A stretch of DNA of 64,000 nucleotides from Kitasatospora phosalacinea (GTDB taxonomy: Bacteria; Actinomycetota; Actinomycetes; Streptomycetales; Streptomycetaceae), in the NCBI RefSeq assembly GCF_030268885.1, contig NZ_BSSA01000006.1, forward strand, positions 186,001 through 250,000, written 5' to 3'. The translations under genes were made by a program, and so were the position numbers. This document shows positions 33,901-41,860 of the stretch, in pieces. Positions within the stretch are counted from its first letter, which is position 1. Every line of letters begins with the position of its first letter. The notes beneath the pieces are model-generated. The model made no database searches and had not been told where the DNA came from. It saw only the letters and a program-made list of their open reading frames with translations.

Positions 33901-34094
33901 ACGGTGAGCGGCACCAGCACCAGGACGGCCAGCCGGTCGGCCGTGCCGCCGAGCAGCTGGGTGGTCCAGAGTTTCCGGTAGGGCCGCAGCCTCAGCAGCG
34001 CACGGGCCCGCTCGCCGGGCGTCCCGGCGGGGGCGGCCTCGGGGAGGCCGGGGGCGGCGGTGCGTGCGGTGGGGGGCAGCTCCTCGCTCGTCAT
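30921..34094 (-). CDS. tmk: Thymidylate kinase fused to an MFS-like membrane domain and a long coiled coil
   Basis: The 1057-residue protein has four parts. Residues about 35-495 are a 12-span MFS-like membrane domain. Residues about 513-715 are a complete dTMP kinase: P-loop LEGGDGAGKST with Lys529, TREPGGSPIGQRLR, DRYMDSSIAYQG and a DLTVVLDVDP strand. Residues about 716-876 are an Ala/Glu/Arg coiled coil. The tail is acidic and disordered and holds three ETAVLP motifs. The kinase phosphorylates dTMP for DNA synthesis. The fusion with a membrane domain is known in Streptomyces; a typical Tmk has about 210 residues. It follows topA by 78 bp. Confidence 0.93.
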   Translation of the reverse strand: MTSEELPPTARTAAPGLPEAAPAGTPGERARALLRLRPYRKLWTTQLLGGTADRLAVLVLVPLTVVAAALGGQFGHGYRALALAVAALFAARLFATGLVGAVLLGPVHALVGGKLDRRWSLLGADLFRALLIGLAPWWAVWSPGSATWLLLGTAFLAGAAERVWTIGKAAAVPGLLAVPEQPGPPSAAALDAVRTLDARTGWAALPLAAAGLVGFTLLNNVLAALGLEWLRTHQLTVAGLGAAALFVTNAALLYLQELPAGAGAAPRSPLQGLRAPTDATPGPSLKKGRTGSAPYFTFSIAAAYASMAGVAALGLLTAGEHLAGPIGYGLLVLAAAGAPAIGVRLSRATLPGLSRRRLLALGLVTSGVALILAGLVLDFVLVLLLTVLAGLAAGVVIATGRGLLAQEIEEIRLGKVTEHLYAVLRAVVGAALVGMPLLAAAYGQVALGEVGRGHFTFIHDGAALAVSTAGLLTLVLAAVVLLKTDDQRGVVPFGRELAGAVRGQAALAPHRAAGKGYFIALEGGDGAGKSTQAQALAEWIRAKGHEVVLTREPGGSPIGQRLRALVLDVGNTGLSHRAEALIYAADRAEHVENVIRPALERGAVVITDRYMDSSIAYQGAGRDLAATEVARISRWATGGLVPDLTVVLDVDPTAARDRFTEALDRLESEPTEFHQRVRSGFLALAAADPARYLVVDGTQAPAVVTTAIRHRLDRELPLSDQEKAAKAEQERKAREEAARRAAEAEAARKAAEEAERKRLELLEQLRAEQAEKDRLAAEEAARAEAEAARKAAEAARRAAEAEAARRAEEDAKRRAEEAARAEAAAEAAREAAAEEAARAEFARQRELQREEQRRRAEEALQRAEATRRAAEAEAALAAGAAPAGAAADETAVLPKVAGEAAGTAEEGADTETTRELPRPAPVAPAAPVAPAAPASAAPAVPAVPASAAPEADETAVLPVVEDGGRGGDVEETAVLPKADDPTARVPSGLFRDEDDSARTRELRPRPEWAEETPLDDLPSLTDSLLGSREEWARWEADEPEGGADQQPKKGGWRRRKD

Positions 34095-34172
34095 ACGGTC
34101 AGCGTAGCGAGTGCGGGTGCCCGTCCTTAACGGGCCCGCCCGGATTCGAACAGGCCCGTTACGGAGCGTCCG

Positions 34173-37049
34173 TCAGCTCTCCTCGGAACCGCCGTCCGCG
34201 GCGCCGGTCTCCCGGGCGGCCGCGGCCTTGGCGGTGGTCTTCTTCGCCGCCGTCTTCTTCACCGTCGCGGTCTTCTTGGCCACGGTCTTCTTGGCGGCGG
34301 TCTTGGTCGCCGTCGCCTTCTTCGCCGCGGTCTTGGTCGCGGTGGCCTTCTTGGCCGGGGCCTTCTTGGCGGTCTTCTTCACCGGCCCGCGGGCGCGCTT
34401 CTCGGCGAGCAGCTCGTACGCCCGCTCCGGGGTGATGGTCTCGACCTCGTCGTCCTTGCGGAGCGTCGCGTTGGTCTCCCCGTCGGTGACGTACGGGCCG
34501 AACCGGCCGTCCTTGACCACCACGGGCCGCTCGCTGACCGGGTCGGTGCCGAGCTCCTTGAGCGGCGGCGCGGCGGCGGCCCGCCCGCGCGCCTTGGGCT
34601 GGGCGTAGATGGCCAGCGCCTCGTCCAGGGTGATGGAGAGCAGCTGGTCCTCGCTGGTCAGCGAGCGCGAGTCGGTGCCGCGCTTGAGGTACGGGCCGTA
34701 GCGGCCGTTCTGCGCGGTGATCTCGTTGCCCTCGGCGTCGGTGCCGACCACCCGCGGCAGCGAGAGGAGCTTCAGCGCGTCCTCCAGCGTGACGGTGTCC
34801 AGGTCCATCGACTTGAACAGCGAGGCGGTGCGCGGCTTGACGGCGTTCTTGCCGGTCTTCGGCGTGCCCTCGGGCAGCACCTCGGTGACGTACGGGCCGT
34901 ACCGGCCGGCCTTGGCGACCAGCGGGTTGCCGCTGACCGGGTCGGTGCCGAGCTCGCGCTCGCCGCTGGGCTTGGCGAACAGCTCCTCGGCGAGCTCGAC
35001 GGTCAGCTCGTCCGGCGGCAGGTCCTCGGGCACGTCGGCGCGCTGCTCGGCCTCGCCCTCCGGGGTGGGCCGCACGACGTACGGGCCGAAGCGGCCGACC
35101 CGGAGCACGATGCCGTCGCCGATCGGGAAGGAGCTGATCTCCCGGGCGTCGATCGCGCCCAGGTCCGTGACGAGTTCCTTCAGGCCGCCGAGGTGGTCGC
35201 CGTCGCCGTTCCCGGCGTCGGCGGCGACGCCGACCGCCGCGTCCGCCTCGCCCGCGCCGAAGTAGAAGCGCTTGAGCCACGGCACGGACTCGGCCTGGCC
35301 GGCCGCGATCCGGTCGAGGTCGTCCTCCATCTTCGCGGTGAAGTCGTAGTCGACCAGCCGGCCGAAGTGCTTCTCCAGCAGGTTGACCACCGCGAAGGAC
35401 AGGAAGGACGGCACCAGGGCGGTGCCCTTCTTGAACACGTACTTGCGGTTGATGATCGTGTCGATGATCGAGGCGTAGGTGGACGGGCGGCCGATCTCCC
35501 GGTCCTCCAGCTCCTTGACCAGCGAGGCCTCGGTGTAGCGGGCCGGCGGCTTGGTGGCGTGGCCCTCGGGGGTGAGCTTCTCGGCGGCCAGCGGGTCGCC
35601 CTCGGCGACCTGCGGCAGGCGGCGCTCGCGGTCGTCCAGCTCGGCGTTCGGGTCGTCCGCGCCCTCGACGTACGCCTTCAGGAAGCCGTGGAAGGTGATG
35701 ATCTTGCCGGAGGCGGAGAACTCGGCGTCCCGCCCGTCGGCGGCCCGGCCGCCGACCCTGACGGTCACCGACTGGCCGACCGCGTCCTTCATCTGGGAGG
35801 CGACGGTGCGCATCCAGATCAGCTCGTACAGCCGGAAGTCGTCGCCGCCCAGCCCGGTCTCGGCGGGCGTGCGGAAGCGGTCCCCGGACGGGCGGATCGC
35901 CTCGTGCGCCTCCTGCGCGTTCTTCACCTTGGAGGCGTAGGTGCGCGGCGCGGACGGCAGGTAGTCGGCCCCGTAGAGCTGGGTGACCTGGGTGCGGGCC
36001 GCGGTGACCGCGGTCTCCGACAGCGTGGTCGAGTCGGTGCGCATGTAGGTGATGAAGCCGTTCTCGTACAGCTTCTGCGCGACCTGCATGGTCCGCTTCG
36101 CACCGAAGCCCAGCTTGCGGCTGGCCTCCTGCTGCAGCGTGGTGGTGCGGAACGGCGCGTACGGGGAGCGGCGGTACGGCTTGGACTCGACGCTGCGGAC
36201 GCTGAACGCGGTCTGCTGCAGCCCGGCGGCCAGCGCGCGGGCGGCCTGCTCGTCCAGGTGCAGGGTGGTCGCGGCGCTCTTCAGGCGGCCGTCCGGACCG
36301 AAGTCGCGGCCGGTGGCGACGCGCTTGCCGTCGACCGCGACCAGGCGGGCCCCGAAGGACTCCGGGTTCGCGGCGTCGGCGGAGGTGCGGCCGGTGCCGA
36401 AGGTGCCGATCAGGTCCCAGTACGAGGCCGAGGTGAAGGCGATCCGCTCGCGCTCGCGCTCGACCACCAGGCGGGTGGCCACCGACTGGACGCGGCCCGC
36501 CGACAGCTTCGGCATGACCTTCTTCCACAGCACCGGGGAGACCTCGTAGCCGTAGAGGCGGTCCAGGATGCGGCGGGTCTCCTGCGCGTCGACCAGGCGC
36601 TTGTTCAGGTGCCGCGGGTTGCGCACGGCCTCCTGGATGGCGTCCTTGGTGATCTCGTGGAAGACCATCCGGTGCACCGGCACCTTGGGCTTGAGCACCT
36701 CCTGCAGGTGCCACGCGATGGCCTCGCCCTCGCGGTCCTCATCGGTGGCGAGGAAGAGTTCGTCGGACTCCTTCAGCAACGACTTCAACTTGGTGACCTG
36801 GGACTTCTTGTCCGGGTTCACCACGTAGATCGGAGCGAAGTCGTGGTCCACGTCGACGCCGAGGCGGCGCACCTCGCCGGTGTACTCGTCCGGGACCTCG
36901 GCTGCCGTACCCGGCAGGTCACGGATGTGACCGACACTGGCCTCGACGATGTAGCCGGGCCCGAGGTAGCCCTTGATCGTCTTGGCCTTGGCCGGCGACT
37001 CGACGATGACGAGTCGCTTGCCGTGCGCGGTCTCGCTGCTCGGGGACAC
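34173..37049 (-). CDS. topA: DNA topoisomerase I
   Basis: The 958-residue enzyme relaxes negative supercoils. The Toprim domain holds KRLVIVESPAKAKTIKGYLG and the metal site ATDEDREGEA (103-110). Catalytic Tyr335 is in GFITYMRTDS. Instead of zinc ribbons the C-terminal part has four GR(Y/F)GPY repeats, as in other actinobacterial enzymes. A tail of about 60 residues of Lys/Ala/Thr repeats (KKTAKKAPAKK and similar), which in Streptomyces gives high processivity, is encoded by imperfect tandem DNA repeats near 34200-34380. GTG at 37049 gives MSPSSETAHGKR, matching the start of the coelicolor protein as I recall it. Confidence 0.96.
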   Translation of the reverse strand: MSPSSETAHGKRLVIVESPAKAKTIKGYLGPGYIVEASVGHIRDLPGTAAEVPDEYTGEVRRLGVDVDHDFAPIYVVNPDKKSQVTKLKSLLKESDELFLATDEDREGEAIAWHLQEVLKPKVPVHRMVFHEITKDAIQEAVRNPRHLNKRLVDAQETRRILDRLYGYEVSPVLWKKVMPKLSAGRVQSVATRLVVERERERIAFTSASYWDLIGTFGTGRTSADAANPESFGARLVAVDGKRVATGRDFGPDGRLKSAATTLHLDEQAARALAAGLQQTAFSVRSVESKPYRRSPYAPFRTTTLQQEASRKLGFGAKRTMQVAQKLYENGFITYMRTDSTTLSETAVTAARTQVTQLYGADYLPSAPRTYASKVKNAQEAHEAIRPSGDRFRTPAETGLGGDDFRLYELIWMRTVASQMKDAVGQSVTVRVGGRAADGRDAEFSASGKIITFHGFLKAYVEGADDPNAELDDRERRLPQVAEGDPLAAEKLTPEGHATKPPARYTEASLVKELEDREIGRPSTYASIIDTIINRKYVFKKGTALVPSFLSFAVVNLLEKHFGRLVDYDFTAKMEDDLDRIAAGQAESVPWLKRFYFGAGEADAAVGVAADAGNGDGDHLGGLKELVTDLGAIDAREISSFPIGDGIVLRVGRFGPYVVRPTPEGEAEQRADVPEDLPPDELTVELAEELFAKPSGERELGTDPVSGNPLVAKAGRYGPYVTEVLPEGTPKTGKNAVKPRTASLFKSMDLDTVTLEDALKLLSLPRVVGTDAEGNEITAQNGRYGPYLKRGTDSRSLTSEDQLLSITLDEALAIYAQPKARGRAAAAPPLKELGTDPVSERPVVVKDGRFGPYVTDGETNATLRKDDEVETITPERAYELLAEKRARGPVKKTAKKAPAKKATATKTAAKKATATKTAAKKTVAKKTATVKKTAAKKTTAKAAAARETGAADGGSEES

Positions 37050-37118
37050 CTTCGCTCTTCTCTCCCGGTCGTTCACCAAAGCTCCTGGGCTGCCGTAGCG
37101 CGACGGCCCCACCAGCGG

Positions 37119-37149
37119 AGTGTGACCGTACCCCGGCCACCCTTGTCAA
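37119..37149 (-). promoter_or_regulatory. Candidate topA promoter
   Basis: On the minus strand a perfect TTGACA (37144-37149) is followed after a long 19-nt spacer by CACACT (37119-37124), about 70 nt before the topA start. GTCACA at a 17-nt spacer is an alternative -10. The rest of the gene-free stretch up to 37384 holds only short GC-rich dyads such as CCCCGGGG. Confidence 0.5.
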
Positions 37150-37384
37150 ACGGACGGAACCTGCTTTTTCACCGGCAAGGCCGACCGACGCCACTCGAAC
37201 GGTAACCCGATGGCAGGCCCCGGGGCATGTCTTTCCCCGGCAACCAGGCCCGCCACCGGGTGCCGACCGCCCTCCGACGAACGGCCGGAACCCGTCCCCG
37301 AGCCCGCCGGACGTCCCGTTCCCCGGATCCGGAGGAACGCGCTCCGTGACCGGTCGGCCACTCCGCCGCCCCGACCCGGACGCG

Positions 37385-37936
37385 TCAGCGCAGCGCCACG
37401 GCCAGCAGCGTCAGGCCCCCGGCCAACGCGGACGTGGCGAGCAGCGCCCAGAACAGGTCGGCGGGCAGCGAGGGAAGTTCCTCGTGCGCGGCCAGCACCA
37501 CCCGCTCCGGCCGCTGCGGGTCGTAGGCGACCTGGACGGCCGCGCCCGGCGCCAGCCGGACCGGCCGCCGCAGCGGGGTGCTGCCCCGCGGCCGGGCCAG
37601 CACCAACCGGTACGACTCGCCCGGCCCGCCCGGGCCGGCGACCGGGTGCAGTTCGTGGACGACGCCGTGGACGGTGCCGGTGCCGGTGCCGGGGGCGGGG
37701 CCGGGGCCCGCGGCGCTGCCGGCCGGGACGCCGGGCGCCTCCACCGGGTAGGACAGCAGCGGGCTGCTGTCCATCGCGCCGCCCCGGTCCGGGTCGGCCA
37801 CCACCTGCGCGGTGGCGGGCACGCCACGCCGACGCAGGTGGTGGCGAAGGCGCAGTTCCACGGCGCACCACAGCAGCAGCGCGCTCCCGAAGACCGTCAG
37901 GACCGCCCCGCCCACCAGCGTCGTCGGCGTCTCCAC
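37385..37936 (-). CDS. DUF3592-type membrane protein
   Basis: The 183-residue protein has one membrane span near the N-terminus (LVGGAVLTVFGSALLLWCAV) and another at the C-terminus (FWALLATSALAGGLTLLAVA). Between them is a DUF3592-like domain with RRRGVPATAQVVADPD and RLAPGAAVQVAYDPQRPERVVLA (the last given in part: VQVAYDPQRPERVVLA). The function is unknown. The GTG follows GGGGGAGGACCGGG. The middle loop is rich in Gly/Pro/Ala. Confidence 0.75.
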   Translation of the reverse strand: METPTTLVGGAVLTVFGSALLLWCAVELRLRHHLRRRGVPATAQVVADPDRGGAMDSSPLLSYPVEAPGVPAGSAAGPGPAPGTGTGTVHGVVHELHPVAGPGGPGESYRLVLARPRGSTPLRRPVRLAPGAAVQVAYDPQRPERVVLAAHEELPSLPADLFWALLATSALAGGLTLLAVALR

Positions 37937-38241
37937 CCCGGTCCTCCCCCGCGCTTCCACAGCCTGTGGACAGCACCCTGGCAGCCGGTGGACAACCGGC
38001 GGCGGACACCCGGGGTACGCCCGGCCACGCGCGGGGAACGACGAGGTGAACACGCCGCCGACGGCGACCCGGCCGCCCTGCGGGGCGGGCCCGGGGCGCG
38101 CGGGTCGCCGGCCCGCCCGGTGACCAACGTCACCGCGGCGCGGCCCGGCCCGGCGCGGCCCGGCCCGACGTGGTCCGGTCCGGCGCGGTCCGGCCCGGCG
38201 TGGCGCGGCGGACGGTCGGGCAGGCAGGCAGGCAGGCGGGG
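37937..38241. other. Gene-free region with DnaA-box-like sites and simple repeats
   Basis: TGTGGACAG (37965-37973) and GGTGGACAA (37987-37995) each differ by one base from the Streptomyces DnaA box read on the minus strand (TTGTCCACA). Further right are imperfect GCGGCCCGGCCCG-type repeats (about 38139-38210) and a (GGCA)n microsatellite at about 38219-38237, just before the methyltransferase stop codon. I see no gene here. Confidence 0.45.
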
Positions 38242-39792
38242 TCAGCGCACCGGTTCGACGAAGCCCTGCTCGGTGAGCAGCCGCAGCGACTCGGGCACCC
38301 GCTCGCGCAGCTGCGCCGCGTCCTCGCCGAGCAGGTGGGCGATCGCGTCGACGATCTCCCCGGCGGCGAGGGTGCCGTCGCAGACGCCCACGAAGCCCGC
38401 GCCGACCGTGTCGACCTTGGTGGCCCGGCGCATGCCCCGGTTGTGCCGGAGCACCACGTGCTCCGGGTCCTCCGAGCCGGGGTCGCCGATCTGCTCCTGG
38501 ACCACCTCGTCGGCGAGCAGGTAGCGGGCGGCGAGCAGCCCGGCGTCGTCGTGGGCGCGCAGGAAGTCCTGCCGGGCGAACCACTCCTCGATGTGCGGGC
38601 CGAGCGGCTGCTCGACGGGGTGCGGCCACTCCTCGATCCGCACCACGGGCTCGGCCGCGCCGGAGGCCCGCAGGGTGATCCAGCCGAAGCCGATGCCCTC
38701 CACGCCCGCCGCCTCGAAGCCGTCCAGCCACTCCTCGTAGCGCGCGGCGTACTCCCCGCCGCGGTGGTCGCCGCCGTCGCGCAGCCACAGCTCGGCGTAC
38801 TGGGCGACGTCCTGCACCTCGCGCTGCACCACCCAGGCGTCCAGGCCGGTGCCGGCCACCCAGCCGGCCAGCCGGTCGTGCCAGTCCTCGCCCTTGACGT
38901 GCTGCCAGTTCGCCAGCAGCTGGCAGTAGCCGCCGGGCGCCAGGTGGGCGGCCGCGCCGCGGACCACGCTGCGGCACAGCTCGTCACCGGCCATCCCGCC
39001 GTCCCGGTAGGTGAACCGGCCCGCCGGGGAGATCACGAACGGCGGGTTGGAGACGATCAGGTCGAAGCGCCGGTCGCCGACCGGCTCGTACAGGCTGCCC
39101 TCGGCGGTCTCCACCTGGTCGAAGCCGGAGAGCGCGGCGGTCAGCCGGGTGAAGTGCAGGGCGCGCGGGTTGAGGTCGGTGGCGGTGACCCGCTGGGCGT
39201 GCCGGGCCGCGTGCAGGGCCTGCACGCCGGAGCCGGAGCCCAGGTCCAGCACCTCGCGGACCGGCCGGCGCACCGTCAGGTTGGCCAGCGTGGTGGACGC
39301 CCCGCCGACCCCGAGCACCAGGTCGCGCCGCTCGACCCCGGCGGCCGTCCGGCCCGAACCGATCCCGCCCGCACCGCCGACCGCGCAGCCCAGGTCGGAC
39401 ACCACCCAGGCGTCGGCGCTGGGCAGCCCGGCCACCTCGTCGGCGTACGGCCGCACGTCCACCGTGGCGCGCAGGTCGTCCCCGTCGGCCGTGAGCCAGC
39501 CGTCGGCCAGCAGGCCCTCCAGCAGACCGCCGCCCGGCCCGCCGCCGGGCAGCGCGGCGGCGGCCGCGGCCCGGGGGACCGGGCGCTGCAGCAGGAACAG
39601 CCGCACCAGGGTCTCCAGCGGCGAACCGCCGCGGGTCGCCCGCAGCGCGGGAACGGCCTCGCTCCGGGCCAGCGCCGCGTACGCGGTCGGGCCGAGCAGG
39701 TCCAGCAGTCCGTCGGCGGTGAAGGAGGCGCTCAGCAGCGCCTCGCGGAACTCCGCCATCCGGCCGGAATCAAGAACGGGGCTGTTCGTCAC
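38242..39792 (-). CDS. N5/N6-type SAM-dependent methyltransferase
   Basis: The 516-residue protein has an N-terminal helical domain, then a Rossmann methyltransferase domain with VLDLGSGSGVQALHAARHA (from about residue 181) and the catalytic NPPF motif at about 248-251 (FDLIVSNPPFVISP). NPPF is the signature of enzymes that methylate amide or amino nitrogens, such as HemK/PrmC and RlmF. The long C-terminal extension of about 230 residues is typical for an actinobacterial subgroup whose substrate is unknown. GTG at 39792 is the favoured start; ATG at 39759 is also possible. It lies next to the bldG locus, as in streptomycetes. Confidence 0.8.
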   Translation of the reverse strand: MTNSPVLDSGRMAEFREALLSASFTADGLLDLLGPTAYAALARSEAVPALRATRGGSPLETLVRLFLLQRPVPRAAAAAALPGGGPGGGLLEGLLADGWLTADGDDLRATVDVRPYADEVAGLPSADAWVVSDLGCAVGGAGGIGSGRTAAGVERRDLVLGVGGASTTLANLTVRRPVREVLDLGSGSGVQALHAARHAQRVTATDLNPRALHFTRLTAALSGFDQVETAEGSLYEPVGDRRFDLIVSNPPFVISPAGRFTYRDGGMAGDELCRSVVRGAAAHLAPGGYCQLLANWQHVKGEDWHDRLAGWVAGTGLDAWVVQREVQDVAQYAELWLRDGGDHRGGEYAARYEEWLDGFEAAGVEGIGFGWITLRASGAAEPVVRIEEWPHPVEQPLGPHIEEWFARQDFLRAHDDAGLLAARYLLADEVVQEQIGDPGSEDPEHVVLRHNRGMRRATKVDTVGAGFVGVCDGTLAAGEIVDAIAHLLGEDAAQLRERVPESLRLLTEQGFVEPVR

Positions 39793-39876
39793 CCCGCCAT
39801 TCTCCCCCGCCCGGCACCCCGCCCGCCCCACCGGACGGGCGCCCCGGCCCGTCGGCGACGGCCCGTCCCCGGAGCC

Positions 39877-40572
39877 TCAGCTCTTGGCGGGCGAGGGCGA
39901 ACCGGACTGCGCGGCGTCCCCGGAAGGGCTGCCGGAGGCCGGACCGGCCGCCGGGGAGGCACCGTCGCCGGGGGCCGGAGTGCCGGTCGCACCGGAGGAC
40001 GGCTCGGCGGAGGCCGCGCCCGCCCCCGCGGCACCGGCCTTGCAGCCGGGCTGCTTCTTCATCGCGTTGCCCAGGTCGCCGCTCTGCAGGGTGGCCAGCG
40101 CGGAGGTGGAGACCTGGGAGAGCTGCTGCACCTGGTCGCCGACGCTGCGCAGCCCGTCCGCGAACTTGGCCTGGTCGGTGCTGGCCAGCGCGTCGAGCTT
40201 CTTCTGCGCGTCCAGGTAGCCCTGGGCGACCTGCTTCAACTCGTTGACGGCGTCCTGCTGGACCTTCGCCCCGTCGTCGATCTTCGGCGCACCGGCCTTC
40301 TGCACCGCGTCGGCCAGCTGCTGGTTGGTGGTGGCGAGCGAGGCCAGGTCGGTGGAGAGCCGCTTCTGCAGGTCGGCGGGGGCCTCGCCCTCCTTGACGT
40401 CCGCGGTGTCCGCGAGGGCTGCCCGGGACTGCGCGACCGGGTCCTTGGCCGCGTCGCAGACGCTCTTCGCCCAGCCGTCGAGTTTCGCCGCCGAATCGTC
40501 GGCCGTGCAGCCGACCGCAGCGAGCGCGAGCAGCGCGCCGAGCGCGGGGACGGTCACCAGTCGCTTCTTCAC
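39877..40572 (-). CDS. Small secreted lipoprotein
   Basis: The 231-residue protein has a short basic start (MKKRLVTVPALGALLALAAV) and a lipobox ending AVGC. A helical domain of about 150 residues with Cys pairs follows (VCDAAKDPVAQSR, KKQPGCKAG), then a Ser/Pro/Gly/Ala-rich tail. No enzyme motif is visible. GTG at 40572 has AAAGGG upstream; GTG at 40590 is an alternative. Its position beside the bldG pair is conserved in Streptomyces as I recall, but no function is known to me. Confidence 0.75.
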   Translation of the reverse strand: MKKRLVTVPALGALLALAAVGCTADDSAAKLDGWAKSVCDAAKDPVAQSRAALADTADVKEGEAPADLQKRLSTDLASLATTNQQLADAVQKAGAPKIDDGAKVQQDAVNELKQVAQGYLDAQKKLDALASTDQAKFADGLRSVGDQVQQLSQVSTSALATLQSGDLGNAMKKQPGCKAGAAGAGAASAEPSSGATGTPAPGDGASPAAGPASGSPSGDAAQSGSPSPAKS

Positions 40573-40717
40573 CGGGGCCCTTTCGGTCACTGACGCCCGG
40601 CTCCGGGCATCGCCAGCGAACCTACACGGCCGCCCGGCCCCGCCCACCGGGCAGGCCGCACCGCGGCAGCGCGGAACCCGGCGGCCCGGCCGCCGGGACG
40701 CCGACCGTCCAGCGGGT

Positions 40718-41137
40718 TCAGACCACGACGGAGACCGGGGCGACCGGCCAGCTCATCCGGATCACGCCGCCGTCGGAGCCGTTGCCGACCTCGACGTCCT
40801 CGACCAGGCCGGTGATCACCGCGAGGCCGAGCGCGTCCTCGTCCTCCGGGTCGCCGCCGTTCGCGGCGGCCCCGGCGGCGTGCGCCGGACCGGCCTCGTC
40901 GGCGACCTCGATGAGGAACCGCTTCTCCTGCTCGGTGAGCGCCACCCGGACCGCGCCGTCCACACCGTTGCGCCGGTGCAGTGCCACGGCCCGCGAGCAG
41001 GCCTCGCCGACGGCGAGGCGCAACTCGTCGAGCACCGACTCGTCCACACCGGCCCGTCTGGCCACCGCGGCGGCCACCAGCCGGGCGGTGCGCACGTGCT
41101 CGGGAAGCGCGCTGAATCGAAGTTCGACGGTTGCCAT
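40718..41137 (-). CDS. Anti-sigma-factor-type ATP-binding protein of the bldG locus
   Basis: The 139-residue protein has a GHKL/HATPase fold of the RsbW/SpoIIAB type: DELRLAVGEACSRAVALHR as N-box (Glu/Asn position reads GEACSRAV) and DALGLAVITGLVEDVEV as the G-box region. Proteins of this type bind a sigma factor and phosphorylate an antagonist such as BldG. In S. coelicolor the equivalent gene lies directly after bldG and its product interacts with BldG. The asparagine usual for Mg2+-ATP binding in the N-box (EAxxN) is not obvious, so kinase activity needs testing. The ATG follows GGAGGGGAGAC. Confidence 0.85.
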   Translation of the reverse strand: MATVELRFSALPEHVRTARLVAAAVARRAGVDESVLDELRLAVGEACSRAVALHRRNGVDGAVRVALTEQEKRFLIEVADEAGPAHAAGAAANGGDPEDEDALGLAVITGLVEDVEVGNGSDGGVIRMSWPVAPVSVVV

Positions 41138-41296
41138 GTCTCCCCTCCGGGGTTGCTCCCCGCTCGCCGGACGCACCGGCCCGCACGACGGGGGCGGGGA
41201 CACCGACCACGCCGGCCGGGCAGGGCGCGGGGCCCCGCCGACCGGCGACGGTCGATCGAAGTGGTTCGGTGGGAACGACCGATCGACGAGGAGTCG

Positions 41297-41638
41297 TCAG
41301 TCGGTCGCGGCGACGGCCTCGTCCACCGAGTTGTGGATCGGGAACACCTTGGTCAGGCCGGTGATCCGGAAGATCTTGAGGATGCGCTCCTGGTTGCACA
41401 CCAGGCGCAGCGAGCCCTCGTGCGCACGCACCCGCTTCAGGCCGCCGACCAGCACGCCGAGGCCGGTGGAGTCGAGGAAGTCGACGCCCTCCATGTCCAC
41501 CACGAGGTGGTAGTTGCCGTCGTTGACGAGCTCGACAAGCTGCTCGCGCAACTTGGGCGCGGTGTACACATCGATCTCGCCGCCAACCTCGACGACCGTG
41601 CGATCGCCGACAGTACGGGTCGACAGGGACAGGTCCAC
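41297..41638 (-). CDS. bldG: Anti-sigma factor antagonist BldG
   Basis: The 113-residue STAS protein is nearly identical, as I remember it, to S. coelicolor Bld[21 protein letters not shown], phosphorylated Ser57 in [14 protein letters not shown], and the C-terminal [20 protein letters not shown]. BldG is needed for aerial growth and antibiotic production; unphosphorylated BldG binds anti-sigma factors such as UshX/RsbN-type partners and frees their sigma factors. The GTG follows TGGAGG. The ATP-binding gene lies 159 bp downstream on the same strand. The divergent 222-bp region to the helicase gene must hold its promoters. Confidence 0.96.
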   Translation of the reverse strand: MDLSLSTRTVGDRTVVEVGGEIDVYTAPKLREQLVELVNDGNYHLVVDMEGVDFLDSTGLGVLVGGLKRVRAHEGSLRLVCNQERILKIFRITGLTKVFPIHNSVDEAVAATD

Positions 41639-41860
41639 GGAACCTCCAGCACCTTGCCTTGCTACGTCATTGCGATCTTCAACCCGGCGGCTGCCACCGC
41701 AGGGTCGCAGGGCCAGGGCGCGGCGAACCGGCAGGTCGGAGCCTCGGCGTTGCGGCCCTCGGCCGTGCGGCCGTCACGGGCTTCATTCAACCACCTGCGA
41801 CCACGGGCGCACGATGGTTAACAGCGATTCTCCGTCACGCCGGTGACACACTGGGTCTTC

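Noticed and set aside
37050..37384. Hidden small gene upstream of topA
   Set aside because: No frame with a ribosome binding site and coding bias was found; only promoter-like and short palindromic sequence is visible.
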